Positions 15,701 through 29,013 of a stretch of 64,000 nt of DNA are shown piece after piece; position 1 is the stretch's first letter; each line of letters starts with the position of its first letter. The notes under the pieces are model-generated. The model ran no database searches. It had not been told where the DNA came from and worked only from the letters and a program-made list of their open reading frames with translations. The DNA comes from Setaria digitata (Eukaryota > Nematoda > Chromadorea > Rhabditida > Setariidae). The stretch spans positions 1 through 64,000 of the forward strand of contig RCAB01000328.1 in assembly GCA_003640385.1 (NCBI GenBank). Reading direction: 5' to 3'. The position numbers and the translations under genes were made by a program.

Positions 15701-18700
15701 TTCATAATTTTCTTATCTACCGTTTATTAATAAGAACAACTGTTTATTAATAGTTTATATATATATAAAAATATCAGTGAAATCAAAAAAAAAAAATGTT
15801 GGAAGTAAACAAAAATAAACAAGTTAATGCTTTTCATCGCTAATCAATGTTATAATTAAAAATTAATCACTAATTTCCGACTGCTTTTGTGAAAAGCTAA
15901 AATATGAATGATATTTGTTGGACTTAAATGCAAAAATTTTTGAAGCCAACTAAGTCGTCCCATCAGTAATACAACCTTGAGCACTGTACATTTGTTTATT
16001 TCGATTTTCAGCGCATCAAATTTTCCCTCTAACAGAACAAAAAAAAAGAAATCAATTCAGCTTTTCATCCAACCCTAAAAGCCAGTAACTTATGGAATAA
16101 AAAGATCTGTACGAGAAAAAAGGAATTAATTTGTCATGAAATGATAAGTGAAATTAAGTTATTGGCAGTATTGCTGTGAACAAGTTTAATTGAAGTTAAT
16201 TTAAATCTATTTTTCAAAAACTAATAAAATATGAGAAATATGACTCATATAGAAGGAGATAATTCATAATGAAAAGGAAGGTTAAAAAATTTTTACTAAA
16301 AACCCCTGCTATCAAACAACAGGCAGTCATCTTAATGGCATTATTCTAATGATAAATTTACTATTTATGGAGACACTTCTAGTATAAGCGCTCTTTATTC
16401 AATAATTAAAAAGCATTTTAAAATAGTGCGTAATGAATAATCATATTGGGAATCAAACAAAACTCCATTTCAATTTATCTAAAATATTATTCATTTAGTT
16501 AAAAAAAAAAAAGTCGAGTCATTTAGAAATTTCATCTAGCTAATATAACTAATAAAACATACCAATATTACTACACAGCCTAAGGGAAAAACTGAAAATA
16601 TAATTTGAATGAAAATTTCTAACAAATTAAATTAATCCAGAAACCATCATAAAAAAATGACAGAAATGCAAAAATGATGAGGCTTTGAATCAGTTTTAAA
16701 GCTTAACAACAAGAGAAAAGAAGGAAAGATTAGAAAACGAAGACGGAAGAACGAGGAGAAATGATAAATAAATGAAGCAATTTAAGGGGAGAATTTTATA
16801 TCACTTGGTGCTTCTGCAGGAATTTGGAGACTGGACCAAAATTAGCTTTTTTCGCTTTTTTTTTCTTCTTTTTCTCTCATTTCAAACTTTTAATTTAACA
16901 AAATTACTATCTTTTTTTCGTTATTTGATATTATTTTACTTGTCTACTAACTGATAGAAAGTCCTTTTCAATAATTATTAATTATTTTGCATTGAAATTG
17001 GTCACGATTGTTGTTGTCTTACAGCGCTTACATTTTTAAGAATGCCTTATCATTTTCGTTCGTACAAAAAAATTAAGGTTATTGGAAATAAATAAAGGCG
17101 ACAATAAAAAGATTTTGATGGAAATGATTGATATATACCCAAGCAAGGCTTCATTTTGTGTCAATTTTTCATTTCTCTTATAGACCCACTATTGATATCT
17201 TTCAAAATAATACCACATCTTGTTTGTTCTTAATAAAAAAGTCTCTGTGATAAAATATTAATTTTTCTAAAAATGAAGCCGAATCTAGTTCAAAATTTAT
17301 AATTGTTAATCAGTTTAATTTAAAAGTCCTTGCTTGTCATTTCAACTGGTATTAAATCAATTGTATTAATTGCAAAGAGACAGACAGCTAAACATCAAAT
17401 AGTCAAATGAAAGGATAATTAATATTTGAGTAAATTAAGAACGGAAAAAATTAAGCGATTTGTAGTAGACGGAAAAATTCCGGAAATATTTTTTTTTTGT
17501 CTTATTGATCAATGAAGAAAAATAATCGTTGCTGTTGATGTTGCCAGTGGTGTGTAGTGTCGTAAGGATGTAAATTATTAAAGGAAAACCGGTTTTCTGT
17601 TTAGGACTGTGCAAATGAAAATGAATGGTCGGTCCATCATTTTTCTGATTGCATTTTAAAATACTTTTCTTATGGAAAAAAAATCAATTAATTAGTAATT
17701 TTAATTCATATCAAACTCCATGTTTTATTAAAATTGCACAATAAATTGGTGTCAATAAAAAAAAAAAGAAATAGTATGAAGATATGAAGATGAAACTTTT
17801 GCCAATCAGATATGATTTCAGTGTTTAAAGTTATTATATTTATATTTTTACCAAAAATATTTGGATGTTCTATGTCAGTCATTCGCAAAAGAAAGTTATT
17901 AATAGGACTTAATATGCATACGAATGATAAGATTTAATAGAAATCAAAAGAATAAATGATTTTTAAATTGGCAAAAAAAGATAGATTTCGACAGTCAATG
18001 CATTTGTAGCAAATCGTTGCAGTAATTTTTATGAATACTTCATCCAAAATGTGGTCTAATATTTGATAATGAACTTGGGAAACTAACAATTAAAATCTTG
18101 AAGTTTATCCATTATTTAGAGGAGAAAAAAGGAAAAATATAAACAAAAAAATTTGGAAATTTTACAGCGAAACGAGAAGAAATGACTCATAATGGCGCTA
18201 CGCTAAATTGGTCTGGCTCATCTAAAATGAATCCATAAAACCGAAAAAGGATATTGAATTGTTAAGAAAAATTTAGAAAATAAATGTGACATGTGAAATG
18301 TGAAACACCGTAAATAAAAAATAAATTTCTTTCACTTATGTTAAATAATCCAACTTTAAAAAATTAATCTGCACTTTCAAAATGCAAAATTTTTTTATGA
18401 TCCGCATATATTTCTTCAAATTACTATAATATCATTTTTCTTTGCATAAAATAGGAAGTGTAAAGTGAAATGATTTTGTTTATTTGAAAATTCTCGACCA
18501 ATTTGATGATTCATTTCGATAACAATAAAATGAATTTCCTGGTTTTTGTTGATTTCGAATACAGCTTTTTCATGAAAAAATTCCGATTTCTCATGGACGA
18601 TGACTAACTGAATCTTTTTCAAGGTAATTCGAAAAATAATAGAAATAAGAACGAAGGAAGTTTGAATGACTAATTTATTAAATTATCCATGAATGCACAT

Positions 18701-21700
18701 TTCATAACAGTTCAAAAATATTAAGAGGAATAATCATCAAAAATAATCATCGCTGATTTAAAACGGTAGCATGGATGACTGTGCTTGCACTGGGATAACA
18801 GGATAAATGATTATCACCCTATTATTTCTTTATCAACATTGAAATTATGTTTTTTTGTGATGACAGTTTTCCATAATTTCGGAACAGAAAAAATAGCAAA
18901 AAAACATTTTGCAGTACCGATTAAATCTGGCACGTCATTTTCTGATAGTTTTGCCAATTTCATTTTCTGTTTATCAATAAGATGACGATAAACTGAAAAC
19001 CATCGTATTGATTTTTTTGGCGCATCAAGAAAACGAAAAAAGGAAACTAAATAAGAAAATAAAATTATTTAATGGTGATGAAGCATTGGGATGAACAATA
19101 AATTATCAACTGGAAACATTGTAAAATTCGGTAATGAATCAATGTAATTTTTAGGAGATTGTGTGTTTCGAGACAGATTACTTTATTTACTTATTGAAAT
19201 TCAATATAATGCGAACAAAGTAATAGGTGATGGATCAGGAACAGCTCATTTTGATGAAAAAAAAAAGGTAGGCATGATTTTACTGTTCTTATCTTTTAGA
19301 TTACTTGTGTAACTAAACACAGTGATGGTCCAATGATAGTTATGTGAAAAGAAATGGTAACTAAATTATGAATATAGTGATGAAATAAAATTAATCTAAT
19401 TTTAATTATATGATCGATCTAGATATATTAAGCAGAAGTTTTAATAATATGACAGATTGAACTGATTATTTAAAAATTATCCCAGCACTGCATTTATTGC
19501 ACAGCAGTAAGATTAAGAAATGAATATGATGAGCACTTAACAAATTCGCTGTTGCGGGGCATTCGGAACAATGAATTGGGAAAATCTGGAATTCATCTCT
19601 TTTTTTTTTATCGATAGTTGAAACAAAACTTTTGGAAGAAAGCTGCTGGTATCCGTAAAATATTTAACATTGATGGGTAGTTAGAAAAGTGTCGCGATTC
19701 TCGGTAATTTGGATGCAACTGAACTGCTATCCATCAATATTTCGGATAATTTGAATATATTTGTTTGTTTCTATGTTTCTTTATATCTCCTGCACTAATT
19801 ATAACACATATAGCAGTCTTCGTGGGTTATATCAAATTGAAAATACGGATTTTGCAGCATTAAAACTTCATAACAGAATGAGCTTTATAGGGCAAAAGAA
19901 AAAGATATTAAGATAGCAGGGAAAATTTTGACAGGTTTTCTTTTTTTTTTTTTAACTTAATGTTATAGTTAACGTTTTACCAGCAGCCAAGATATCTATA
20001 TACTTAGGATCGAGTGAAACAATTTAGACTATTTGGCATAGCCTTCATATAAAGAATTGGAAAAGTCATTAAACTAAAAAATAAATATACAGCTGGCAAG
20101 GAGGAAAAAGTTGTAGGAGTAATAACAGTATGTATGAACATTATAACACTTCTTGGTCGCAAAAAACATTGGAGGGCATAAAGGCATAAATTTTAGATGC
20201 GATGTGCTCAGAAAAGGTTCCCAGCTATTTATATTGAAGTAATGAAATTTGAAAAAAAAGAAATTTTTTGTCAGTTGTTTTCAACATCGTTGTTATCATT
20301 TCTATCACTAGCAACAACAGTTCATACTAATAGCAACAGTCATCTGAAAGTGAATTGTGATGGCATAGCAGATGTTAGAAACTTGCACAAATGCAAGTTT
20401 AAAAGACTGAAATATTGCCATGTAGAAAAAAAAAAAAAAAAACATTTCTTATTTTCTTTTTAGCGATTAATCTCGAAAATTAAAAAAGAAAAGAAAAAAG
20501 AAAAAAAACTACTCCTCTCCTAATCTAATCCTTTTCATATATTCAGAAAATCCGAAAATGAACAGCGGTGTAAAGAAGAATACACTGCTTCGACTGATTA
20601 AGATTTGATAAGAAAAGTTCATTAAAGAATAAAAACAGCACTGATGATGCAACAAAAATTAGTAAATTCTGTATAAGGATTATTTAATTTTATTCCTATT
20701 TCTCGAGAAAATATTGTCCATGCTTTTTTATCATACATCGCTATAATTGTACAGGAAAAATTTTTTTGCTAAACAATGCACTGAGATAACTGTTGATTAT
20801 CAAACCGAGCAATTTAAACCATAAAAATTGTTATACTCAGATAAATTAATGAATTGAAATATACAGACATTTACATTCGTACTAAGAACACTGGTATTAT
20901 TAATAGACGAATGGCGATGATAACGAATCAGTTTATTCATTTTCCGCTTTGTTTTTGCTTCTCTCATAGAAAAATTCAACTGACAATTAAAAAAAAAAAG
21001 AAAAAGGAAAAAGAGAAAAAAGAGAATTTTGAAGAATGAAAATGAATGAGCAACGACGACAAATTCGATGGCCTATTGGGATTCTGAGGATCGTTTTAGT
21101 GAACATTAGCTTTTTTCCATTTCTTTTTCCTTGCCATTTCGCTATTTTTCAAAAAATTTCGTTCAGCACAAAGACAAAAATGAAAAGCAAAAATTGGTAA
21201 ATTTAACAGAAGTAAGAAAAGCGAGAGAAAAAAAAATACATATATATTGTGCCAAGTATGTATATATATAACACATATTTATGTATTATATATTGTGCCA
21301 AGTCATAAGTAGAAACCATATACGAAATAACGAAGTATTACATTTAAAATTACATTCAGGATAATACTAAAAGTATAAAGCGGTCTAAGGAAGATAATTA
21401 ATATATGGACTGTACTACGAGGATGCTAAATTAACAATAACTATGATGCATCATCAATAATAAGTGTTAAAATGATAATAAAAAAATAGTTTAAAAAGTA
21501 AGATAACGAAAAGATTAAATTATATGAAATTAGTAAGAAAATATTGCAAAATTTTTTAATTAAAGAAAAGATCAATAATGAATTTTGAAACTTTGATATG
21601 TTTTAAAGATTTCGAATATTTTGCAAAAAACGAAGTAAAAAACAATGGAAAAATTTTTTCAATGTATGGAACAGTTTAGTATTTCAAAGCTCAATCATTT

Positions 21701-22708
21701 GAAATGTTTGCTTTTGACTGGCACATTCCATTTCCACTTTTTTTTCAAATTTTCCATTTTGGATTTGTGCTCTTTAGGGTTAATTTTAAAATCCAAAACT
21801 TATAACTTCAATAAAAAAAGCAAAACTTTTACGATTTCTTGAAGAAATAGTTATTGTCGGAAAATAAGTTTCGCTAGTTTTTCTTTTTTTTTTTTTTTTT
21901 TTTTGACGATAGAATAAACTTTTGAGAAAATGAGAAACTTATAATTTCAAATTTCAGTTATGAGAAAGTTTCAGAACTGAAATTTTAGAGTGTTAATTTC
22001 CAATTAAATCTATTTCACTACTGCAATCTTTGGAAGCAGGAATAGTATAATTACCAACTCTTTCATTTACATTTAAGACTAAAAATAAATGTTGGACATT
22101 AATCACTAATTAAATAAAAGAAAGAACTATACTTAAAGAAACAGAAAAAAAAACCTTTTTTTCCAGTTCGAAAAGAAGAATTGAGAAAATTAAAGCTAGT
22201 TCCAAATGTTTCGAGAATGGATATAAAAATTTTGTGAATGTTTTTGCCTCTTATTTAAAATTTTTGCAATAACAATTTAAATGTTTAAAAGAACTCGAAC
22301 ATGAAATAAGTTTCGATATCCATTTATTTTTCATGAAAAACCGTTTCTTTATGAATAATTCAATAATCAAATAAAAAAAAAACACGATGATGAAAACTTG
22401 AAAATTTTTCCGCTTGCTCTATGAAAAATTCAGAAATCTTAATTGCTTCATTATCCTTTTATCATTTACAGAAGTAACAATATCAATAAAATCCAAATTA
22501 TCAAATCTTATTTATCCAAAGTTAGTAATAAAAATGACCAGTTTATTTGTTGCCATAAAATAATTAATAAAAAATTCGCTAGTTTAAATGCTTTCTATTA
22601 AATTTATTTATTTATATGCATTTTTAACGAACAGTAAACTTACCTTATAGTAAAAGATTGGCCAGATCTGGTAAATTCGTCACCAACAAAATGATAACTC
22701 TTCTTCAT
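1..22708 (-). CDS. 5' part of a large unassigned gene; 4 exons, runs off the window at base 1
   Basis: Four minus-strand exons join in frame: 22644-22708 (ATG at 22706-22708), 2297-2343, 1482-1670 and 1-1175, giving 492 visible codons. Phases agree at each junction (AG|A, G|GC, G|GT). The donors at 22643 and 2296 are GTAAG-type. Acceptors at 2344 (TTTGCAG) and 1176 (TTTCCAG) are good; the one at 1671 (GTTAAG) is weak. The product starts MKKSYHFVGDEF, then has a Ser/Arg-rich stretch (RRQRTELSPRRDDE) and a threonine run (TTTTTTY). The 391-codon exon is open to the window edge. It is rich in D/E/S/T/K, has basic patches (TRKKKRRGKE), and shows no membrane segment or recognised fold. Short motifs of the form Y-x-V-V/I-x-x-D recur (YSVIEIDD, YEVVNFDD, YVVKMIDVD). 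It may be the disordered tail of a giant cytoskeletal or scaffold protein (ankyrin or spectraplakin class). That is a guess. Coding status of the last exon is nearly certain; the link to the 22.7-kb exon across 20 kb rests on phase alone. Confidence 0.7.
2076..2131. repeat. 28-bp tandem duplication, two copies
   Basis: Copies at 2076-2103 and 2104-2131 match at about 26 of 28 positions (core GTAATGACCTGAAATTACA). It is a local slippage or duplication product inside the long intron, just downstream of the 2297-2343 exon on the minus strand. Confidence 0.8.
6042..6102. repeat. Two 26-bp near-identical AT-rich direct repeats
   Basis: 6042-6067 and 6077-6102 differ at two positions and are offset by 35 bp. 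The surrounding 200 bases are rich in TAATAATTATTA-type self-complementary sequence. This is low-complexity intronic DNA. Confidence 0.6.
7459..7488. repeat. Perfect inverted repeat, 13-bp arms, 4-base loop
   Basis: Arms at 7459-7471 (CAGTATTAGGTAT) and 7476-7488 are exact reverse complements around GCTA. It can form a hairpin on either strand. There is no nearby gene end that would make it a terminator. Confidence 0.8.
7758..8043. repeat. 42-bp direct repeats bracketing TTAATTAA-rich DNA
   Basis: 7758-7799 and 8002-8043 share a 42-bp segment containing CTAAAAGTAAGTTACGCACA with only a two- to three-base difference near the front. The 202 bases between are packed with TTAATTAA/AATTAATT words. 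Direct repeats around an AT-rich core could be a decayed insertion or a segmental slippage. No transposase or clear target-site duplication is seen. Confidence 0.75.
9322..9349. repeat. Perfect inverted repeat, 11-bp arms
   Basis: Arms ATCTTTGTGAT (9322-9332) and its reverse complement (9339-9349) enclose a 6-base loop. It is followed by a short AT-alternating tract to about 9392. No function is evident. Confidence 0.7.
12301..12490. repeat. Degenerate GTATA/GTACGTA low-complexity tract
   Basis: About 190 bases are built from loosely repeating GTGTAC, GTATA and GTAAGCATA words. The minus-strand frame through it reads as a Tyr/Thr/Pro repeat, which I regard as an artefact of the tract. A small inverted repeat (AAATCTCC/GGAGATTT, 12534-12561) follows. 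Confidence 0.6.
13920..13980. repeat. AAATAAGT-type microsatellite
   Basis: Imperfect AAATAAGT/AAGTAAAT units repeat for about 60 bases. Simple repeat within intronic DNA. Confidence 0.75.
14580..14790. repeat. Degenerate ATT/TTA-rich tract
   Basis: ATTATT and ACTATTACT units dominate about 200 bases with many interruptions, resembling an old decayed ATT microsatellite of the kind still intact near 60.6 kb. Confidence 0.6.
20379..20400. repeat. Short perfect inverted repeat, 9-bp arms
   Basis: AAACTTGCA and TGCAAGTTT flank a 4-base CAAA loop. It lies inside a short open frame (20197-20463) that I do not accept as a gene. Confidence 0.6.
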
Positions 22709-24349
22709 GCTAAACGCTCCTCAGGTTTGCTTGCTACCTGTTTCACCAGTTTCCTCTGAAATTCCATATTCCTGCCAGTTTTTTTAATTGAATTTTAATT
22801 ACAAATTCTACGATATACTATTGAAGAAGAAGTATGCCTACTAAATTGAGATTTTTTCACTTGAAAGAGGAAAATTGAAGTGTTATAAAAGGATCTTTAC
22901 GATTACAGGGAAAAGAGTTCAGAAAAAAGAAAAGAAAGAAACTCTAGAAATGATTTTGAAAATTTACTTCCTACTAGTAAAGAACTGAAGTGGTAGGCGT
23001 CAGGAGATAATTTAATAAAAGAGATTTTTAAGTAAAAATGGCACGATAAATAAAATTATAAAATGTAAGTAAAAAAAGCACTAATATGCAAGGTTCCTAA
23101 TCAATGAAATATCTTATTTGACAGTTAAATGGTTTGGACAGATAAGGAGAAATGGAAATTGATATACAGACACACAGAAATTAATAAGATGAACATATTG
23201 AAACTAAAGTGCTATTTAAAATTTGCTTTAACCATTCAAAATGGACGAAAAAAAAGAGCGTTTCTAAGCAACGAAGCAGATCAACTGTTTTATAAGACAT
23301 GATTCCAAATAAATTTGAAAAATAAATGAAATAGATCCCCAAGACGACTTCTGTCGCCATATTTCTTCCATTTTTCTTTAACTTACTGCGTGAATACACG
23401 CAAATCACAAATGACTTCAGTGAATTCATACGTGATGAAGAGGATTGGAAAAATAAGCTCCATGGAATATAGTTAAACTCATATACATTTTAAGAAAAAG
23501 GTTCCTAAGCTTTCTTTCAAAATTAAAGAACAATTGCGTGATGAGAATGAAATTTAAAAAAAAAAAAAGAAAAGAAAAAGAGAACTACACTGCAATTTTT
23601 TTTTTCTTAAATTCACGTAAAAATAAAAACCGATTTCAATAATTTTTTTTAATATATATTAAAATATGTAAGTACAAAAAATACACCATACACATATAGA
23701 AAAATCGGAATAAACGACCAAGTTTCGTGAAATTTATCTGAAAACTCTGCTTTATCCTTTTAAAAAATTTCAGTTTTTTATTTTTCCTTTATAGAAACTA
23801 GGAAAAATTTTTTAAAGTAAAAGAAAAGAAAGGCTGGGAAAGATAAGTCACATAAGAAAAATCCAAAAAATTATACTTACAAGCTAGTAACTAGTATGGC
23901 AACACTATTTTACCGCATCGCCAATAACTAAGGCACTTCATGATGTTTTTGAAGTCATTAAAAAATTATAACACATTAGAAAGACTGATTACGCAATTAA
24001 ATTATAGAATATAGCAGTTATGCTCTAGCACCAATTGTCTTGTCATAAATTTCATCATATGAAATGTGTAAAAAAGTTTTTGTGGATGCTCAGTACCAGA
24101 AAGTTGTCTGAATGATCAATCTCTAAGAAATAAATTGCATAATGACAGAAAAGGATACTCATGCTTTAAATTTATTTAGGAGTAGCAATATTTAATAAAA
24201 ATAATGTTTACCAGGTTGCCACAATAAATTTATAATAAAAATACCATAATTCTTCCTGAATATAGAAATTTATATGGTCAAAGGTAAGAATCCATATATT
24301 AATTAAGTTTTATATAAATATATATAAAATATATGCTATGTATATAAAC

Positions 24350-24382
24350 AAAAATATCACATATATGCTATATATAAAATAT

Positions 24383-24423
<41 letters not shown>

Positions 24424-24441
24424 CATATATGTGATATTTTT
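24350..24441. repeat. Long AT palindrome: 27-bp perfect arms around an AT dinucleotide core
   Basis: The left arm 24350-24376 (AAAAATATCACATATATGCT then TATATA) is the exact reverse complement of the right arm 24415-24441. The intervening bases are pure alternating TA. The whole unit can extrude as a cruciform or fold into a long hairpin. A partial extra copy of the ATATGCTATGTATATA motif lies just upstream at about 24330-24346. Confidence 0.85.
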
Positions 24442-27400
24442 TTATGTTTTATATTTATATATAATATACTATCCATATTTGTACACAAACAAGTAACCAA
24501 AATATACAATTCTTTTATTTTACATTGATTAAGCAAAACTGGAAATACTAAAACAAAACATTGAATAATTCCATAGTTCCATAGTTGATAGACAAATTAT
24601 TATTTTATGAATATCTCAAAGCGACTGCATGTAACTAATTCATAAGTTTGGCGCAGCAGAAAACAAATTTTAGACATTTTATCACAAGAAGATGAAGATG
24701 AAGTCTGGTATTCCTATAATATCAGTGTTTGAAAATTTAATTTGAATTTTTTTCTTGAATAGCAAATGTAGCAAATATTTTCTACGAACATTTTTTGAAT
24801 TTAATTTTTTTTGCTAATATGATAGCATATAATGAAAAATTGGAAAACGCATGCTTTTTTTATTCTTTTTTAGAGTTTTTTTCCCTTTTTCTTTTGCTCT
24901 TTTTATCATCTTTTTTACCTTTTTTATACATTTTGTGCTTTTTTGTCAGAAATAAATATCAAGGAATAAATATTAAATTAATCTCTGATCGTACTTATTT
25001 GACCTACTTTATCAAAATAATGTATTGAGCTAATTTAAATTTTGCTACATAATAAAATATAACCCAAATGCAGCATGAAAAGATTTTTAGCGAAGAATAA
25101 ATCGTCTAAAATACTTTAATTCGTATCTCGGTAATTTTTCAACAAAAAAGAAAAAAAAAAGGGAAAAAATTTGTGCTGAAAGAAATAAAAATCACCTCTG
25201 AGTGGATAAAATTTACAAATAAACGAACGATGAAATAGCCCTTTCTGTAATTTCCCATCCAATTCATCCGCAACTACAAAATCTTAAAATAAAGGCTAAA
25301 ATTCTTGCCTCACAAAAACTAAAAGGAAGCAGACAAACCAATTTCAATCCTTTCCATACTTTTCCATCTTTCTCCTTACAATCGTCATCTTTCTTACTTT
25401 TTTCCTGTCCTTCTTTTCTCCCCATTTTCTCTTTCATTCTCCCACTTCCATTCCCGACATTTCCTTTTATTCATGGCTCAGTCTAGTCTGAAACCAATCT
25501 AAGGTTGTTTTTTTCTTTTATTATTGTAATGAAAGAGACAAGAAAAAAGTAAAATGAAAGCATGAATAAACATACAATGCATTTTCGTTATTATAACACC
25601 GAGATTGTATAAGAATGATAATACATGTGAAAGTTTACTTCCATCACGGATATATTAAATTTTCGTTGTTTTTTCTTTACTGACGATAACTTTGATAATT
25701 AGACTTTTCTCAGTGAACGCAGGACGATAAAAAATTATTAATTTGCATACTATTCTAAGTTAAACATATGTACAGTAATTTCAACAATAATGATAATAGA
25801 CAACATAAAAATCATGTTGACGGAACAGATAAATCACGACGTTTAGACGAATATATCATGGTAATTAATAAAATGTGGTATATTTCGTTCTATTTTCCCT
25901 AGCAAACATTTTTAAGTACTTTATTTTATAACTAATAAATTATATGTAACTATAATAATTTGCTTGCTACCCTGAAATTATATTTAAATTTACTTTCAAA
26001 ATTTTTAAAATCTATTGTTTTTCTTTTCGAGTTCTCAATGACCAAATTTTGCGAAGTAAAAATATCAGTATAAATATATATAAATTTATCAATAAAAAAA
26101 ATATATATAAGCAATGCCTATTGATTATGTTAGGCGCATTACTTATCGGCTGTCTTTCCCAACTCTGTATATTTCAGTTCTTTTCATCGTTTCTTTTTTT
26201 TTTTTAAAGTTTTTTTAGTTGAAGCAAACTTTTCACACTTCGTTTCGTCTTCAGTTCGTTAAAAGATTTATCTCTACTCTTTCAGTAAAATTTAAAATTT
26301 GTCCAAAATATATAAATTTGACGGTGTGTTAACATCTGATAAATCTAATAAATTAAGTTTAATTCAGATGTAGATAAGTGAAATAACATTTTGTAATAAC
26401 GTCAGCGAGAAAAGGACAAAAATTATAGCGAAGAATGAAATTTAATTCATGAATTAATTAAAGCCCTAACTAAAACAAAATATAGAAGGGATTATCGAGT
26501 GTAATACGTTAATTTGTGTGTAAAATGAAGCAAGAATGGACTGAAATGGCAAGTATGAGTGATGATTTAGATATTAGGATATATCAGGCGTAAGATAATA
26601 AAATGATTCAGATACAAAATTCAGTTTAAATGCCAAGAAGATTACGTCACATTATTCTATTAAAATAATTTTCATTCAAAAAATATTTCGTCAGATATAA
26701 TAGCATAATCTTTATTATCATCACTTGAAATATGCAATCGTAATCAATAACCATTGTTCATATAATTTCCTAATTTAAATACACGAAACAAATCGTCAGT
26801 AATGTTTAATGAAACAAGATTGATATCACTATTTGATTCATTTAAAATTAACTATTTCTAATTGTGACATGATATTCAAAAAAGTAGAGAACGAAAATAA
26901 AAGCAAATGTTTCGCTATTCACTTGAAATATCTCCACTTGAAATATACAAGCGGCAAACTAAATCATGAAGTACCGCTTCGGTCACTTTTATTTATTTAT
27001 TTATTTGTTTCGATTTGTTCTTTTTTATTTTTGAGTTGCTTCAAACACTTGAAACTGAAAAGAATGTTGGGGATTGATTTACCTGGTCTAGATTAAAGTG
27101 GATGAACAATTTCGAACATAAAGGCAAAATCAGTAACTTGATAGTTCATTTAAATTTTTGATATTTCAAAGCAGTAATGTTTTTCCTAAAAAAGAAAAAA
27201 GCTGATAAGTTCTAAACGGAATTTTAATTGTTTATGGCATTGCAATATTATAACATTCGAATTGGAAGACCATTTGAAAAATAATTAATAATCCGTAACT
27301 TCTTTCACGTATCCTACGATTTCTAATAATTTTGAATCCTTGTATATTTTGTTCAAAAAAATATTATTTTATTTGCAAGAAGTATCAACAAAATTGAAAT

Positions 27401-28971
27401 TAGAGAAATTCGAAAAGAAGAAAAAATGTTGTCAATAATGACTTACTATGATGCAAGAAGCAATTCTAAAGGCAAGAGTAAATTATAACAAATTAAATTC
27501 AATTGTAAAATTAAAAAATATTACCAGACATGGAAATATATAGATATGGAAATGTGCTACTATACAAGATATGGAAATTTATTTAATTTTTACACGGAGA
27601 AAATATAAACGAGATGAAATGTAGGAAGGAAAACTAAGTGAAAAACAGGACTTCACTGAAATCGCTAAAATTTAGTTTTTGGTAGTGGAACTAAATTTCA
27701 CTATTTACTTCCGTGCATTTTTTCCTGTTCCAGAAAAAAGTTATTAGTGATAAAATATTGCAGCAGTATGCCACGCTGAGAAACTATTGTGATATAAAAT
27801 TAATGTCAAATTATAATAAATTCCCTGCAATTAGCAAATAAAATTAATTACAAAATTAGGAAAGATCACCTTCATAATTTAAAAAATATGAACATTAATT
27901 AATATTTGTGACAAAGAGAGAAGATAGCAATAATAATCAGATAAGCAGAATTTGATGTCTGTTTACGTTGTGTTCGCATGTTGGCATAAACAATTTTAAA
28001 AAATGAAGAAAAAATAAGAAAAAAATTGGTCCTTGAAAGCAGTTCACTGATACCTGATAGTGAGAAAATGACCTCGAAGGCTGACCCCATCTTTATATAT
28101 CTTCTTTTCATGTACTCTTTTCTCACGTTCGGTTTCGCCAAGTGTAAAGTTCTTACAGATGACTGATTATTAAACTTTAAAAAAAAAAAATGAACGTTTC
28201 TCGCTTATTTCTTTCCTTTCTTTGTTTAGATAATATACAGTTCTGTTTCAATGTTTAAATTTCAATTTATGAATTTCGATCAATGCTTATTCGTACAATT
28301 ATTCAAGTAATTCCAGAACGGAGAATAAAGTATCATTAACTTCAATTTCGTATAAATTTAAACGAATCCATTCAACGGTATTTTTGAATTGCCACATAGA
28401 GCCTGGTGTTAACCAAATAGAGTGAAAATTTTTTCCTTCTTTTTGTTTTGGACTTGGACTTTTTTTTCGAAATAATAGACTACCGAAGAATGTATACATG
28501 AAGGATGAAAAAATTGAAAAGCATAAATTAACTTCAAGTACCTAGCTATTAATAATCAACTGCTTAATTAATTAGCTCATTTATTCATCCAGGAATAATC
28601 CACTCCATCAGTGTAAAATTAAAATTTAGCACGTACGCAAGACATATAAGCTAACAATAAGTTAATTAGCGAATTAGATGGAAATATTTAAAAAATAATA
28701 ATTGGTGAATGGTTAATACAATGAAAAGAAGAATGAAAGAAAAGTAAACATTCCTTTGAGAATTTGATCAGTTGCCAAGATTTGTTTCATTAACAACAAA
28801 TAACATAAGCATATTTGCTTTTTGCTTCTTTTTATTTTTGCATAGCTTAGTTGTTGTGGAACTTGTTTATATTATTATCATAAACAACATTGTCACGAGA
28901 ATTTAAGTAATCGATATCATTCTACGTGCGTTATAAGTTTTCAGTTCATTACCAATTACTGCTGGAATAAC

Positions 28972-29013
28972 ATTTCTGCTATACTTTATTTTATTTCTGC
29001 TATACTTTATTTT
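28972..29013. repeat. Exact 21-bp tandem duplication
   Basis: ATTTCTGCTATACTTTATTT plus one T occurs twice back to back (28972-28992 and 28993-29013). The identity suggests a recent event. Confidence 0.85.

Larger units (their letters stand above)
2344..22643 (-). other. Very long AT-rich intron, about 20.3 kb, without recognisable genes
   Basis: This gap separates two phase-compatible exons of the unassigned minus-strand gene. Reading both strands I found no conserved protein, tRNA or transposase. Open frames here are short, biased to F/K/N/I and come from AT-rich composition. The region holds A/T homopolymers, short inverted repeats and small tandem duplications, listed separately. If the 22.7-kb exon is an alternative first exon, this is a first intron and could hold regulatory elements. 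Confidence 0.45.

Noticed and set aside
20197..20463. 88-codon plus-strand open frame ending in a Lys run
   Set aside because: No signal peptide, domain or splice context; the poly-Lys end comes from an A homopolymer.
23181..23429. Exon of the unassigned minus-strand gene ending at CGCA|GTAAGTT
   Set aside because: Phase would fit the 22.7-kb exon only through a poor acceptor (CCTGAG); no homology supports it.
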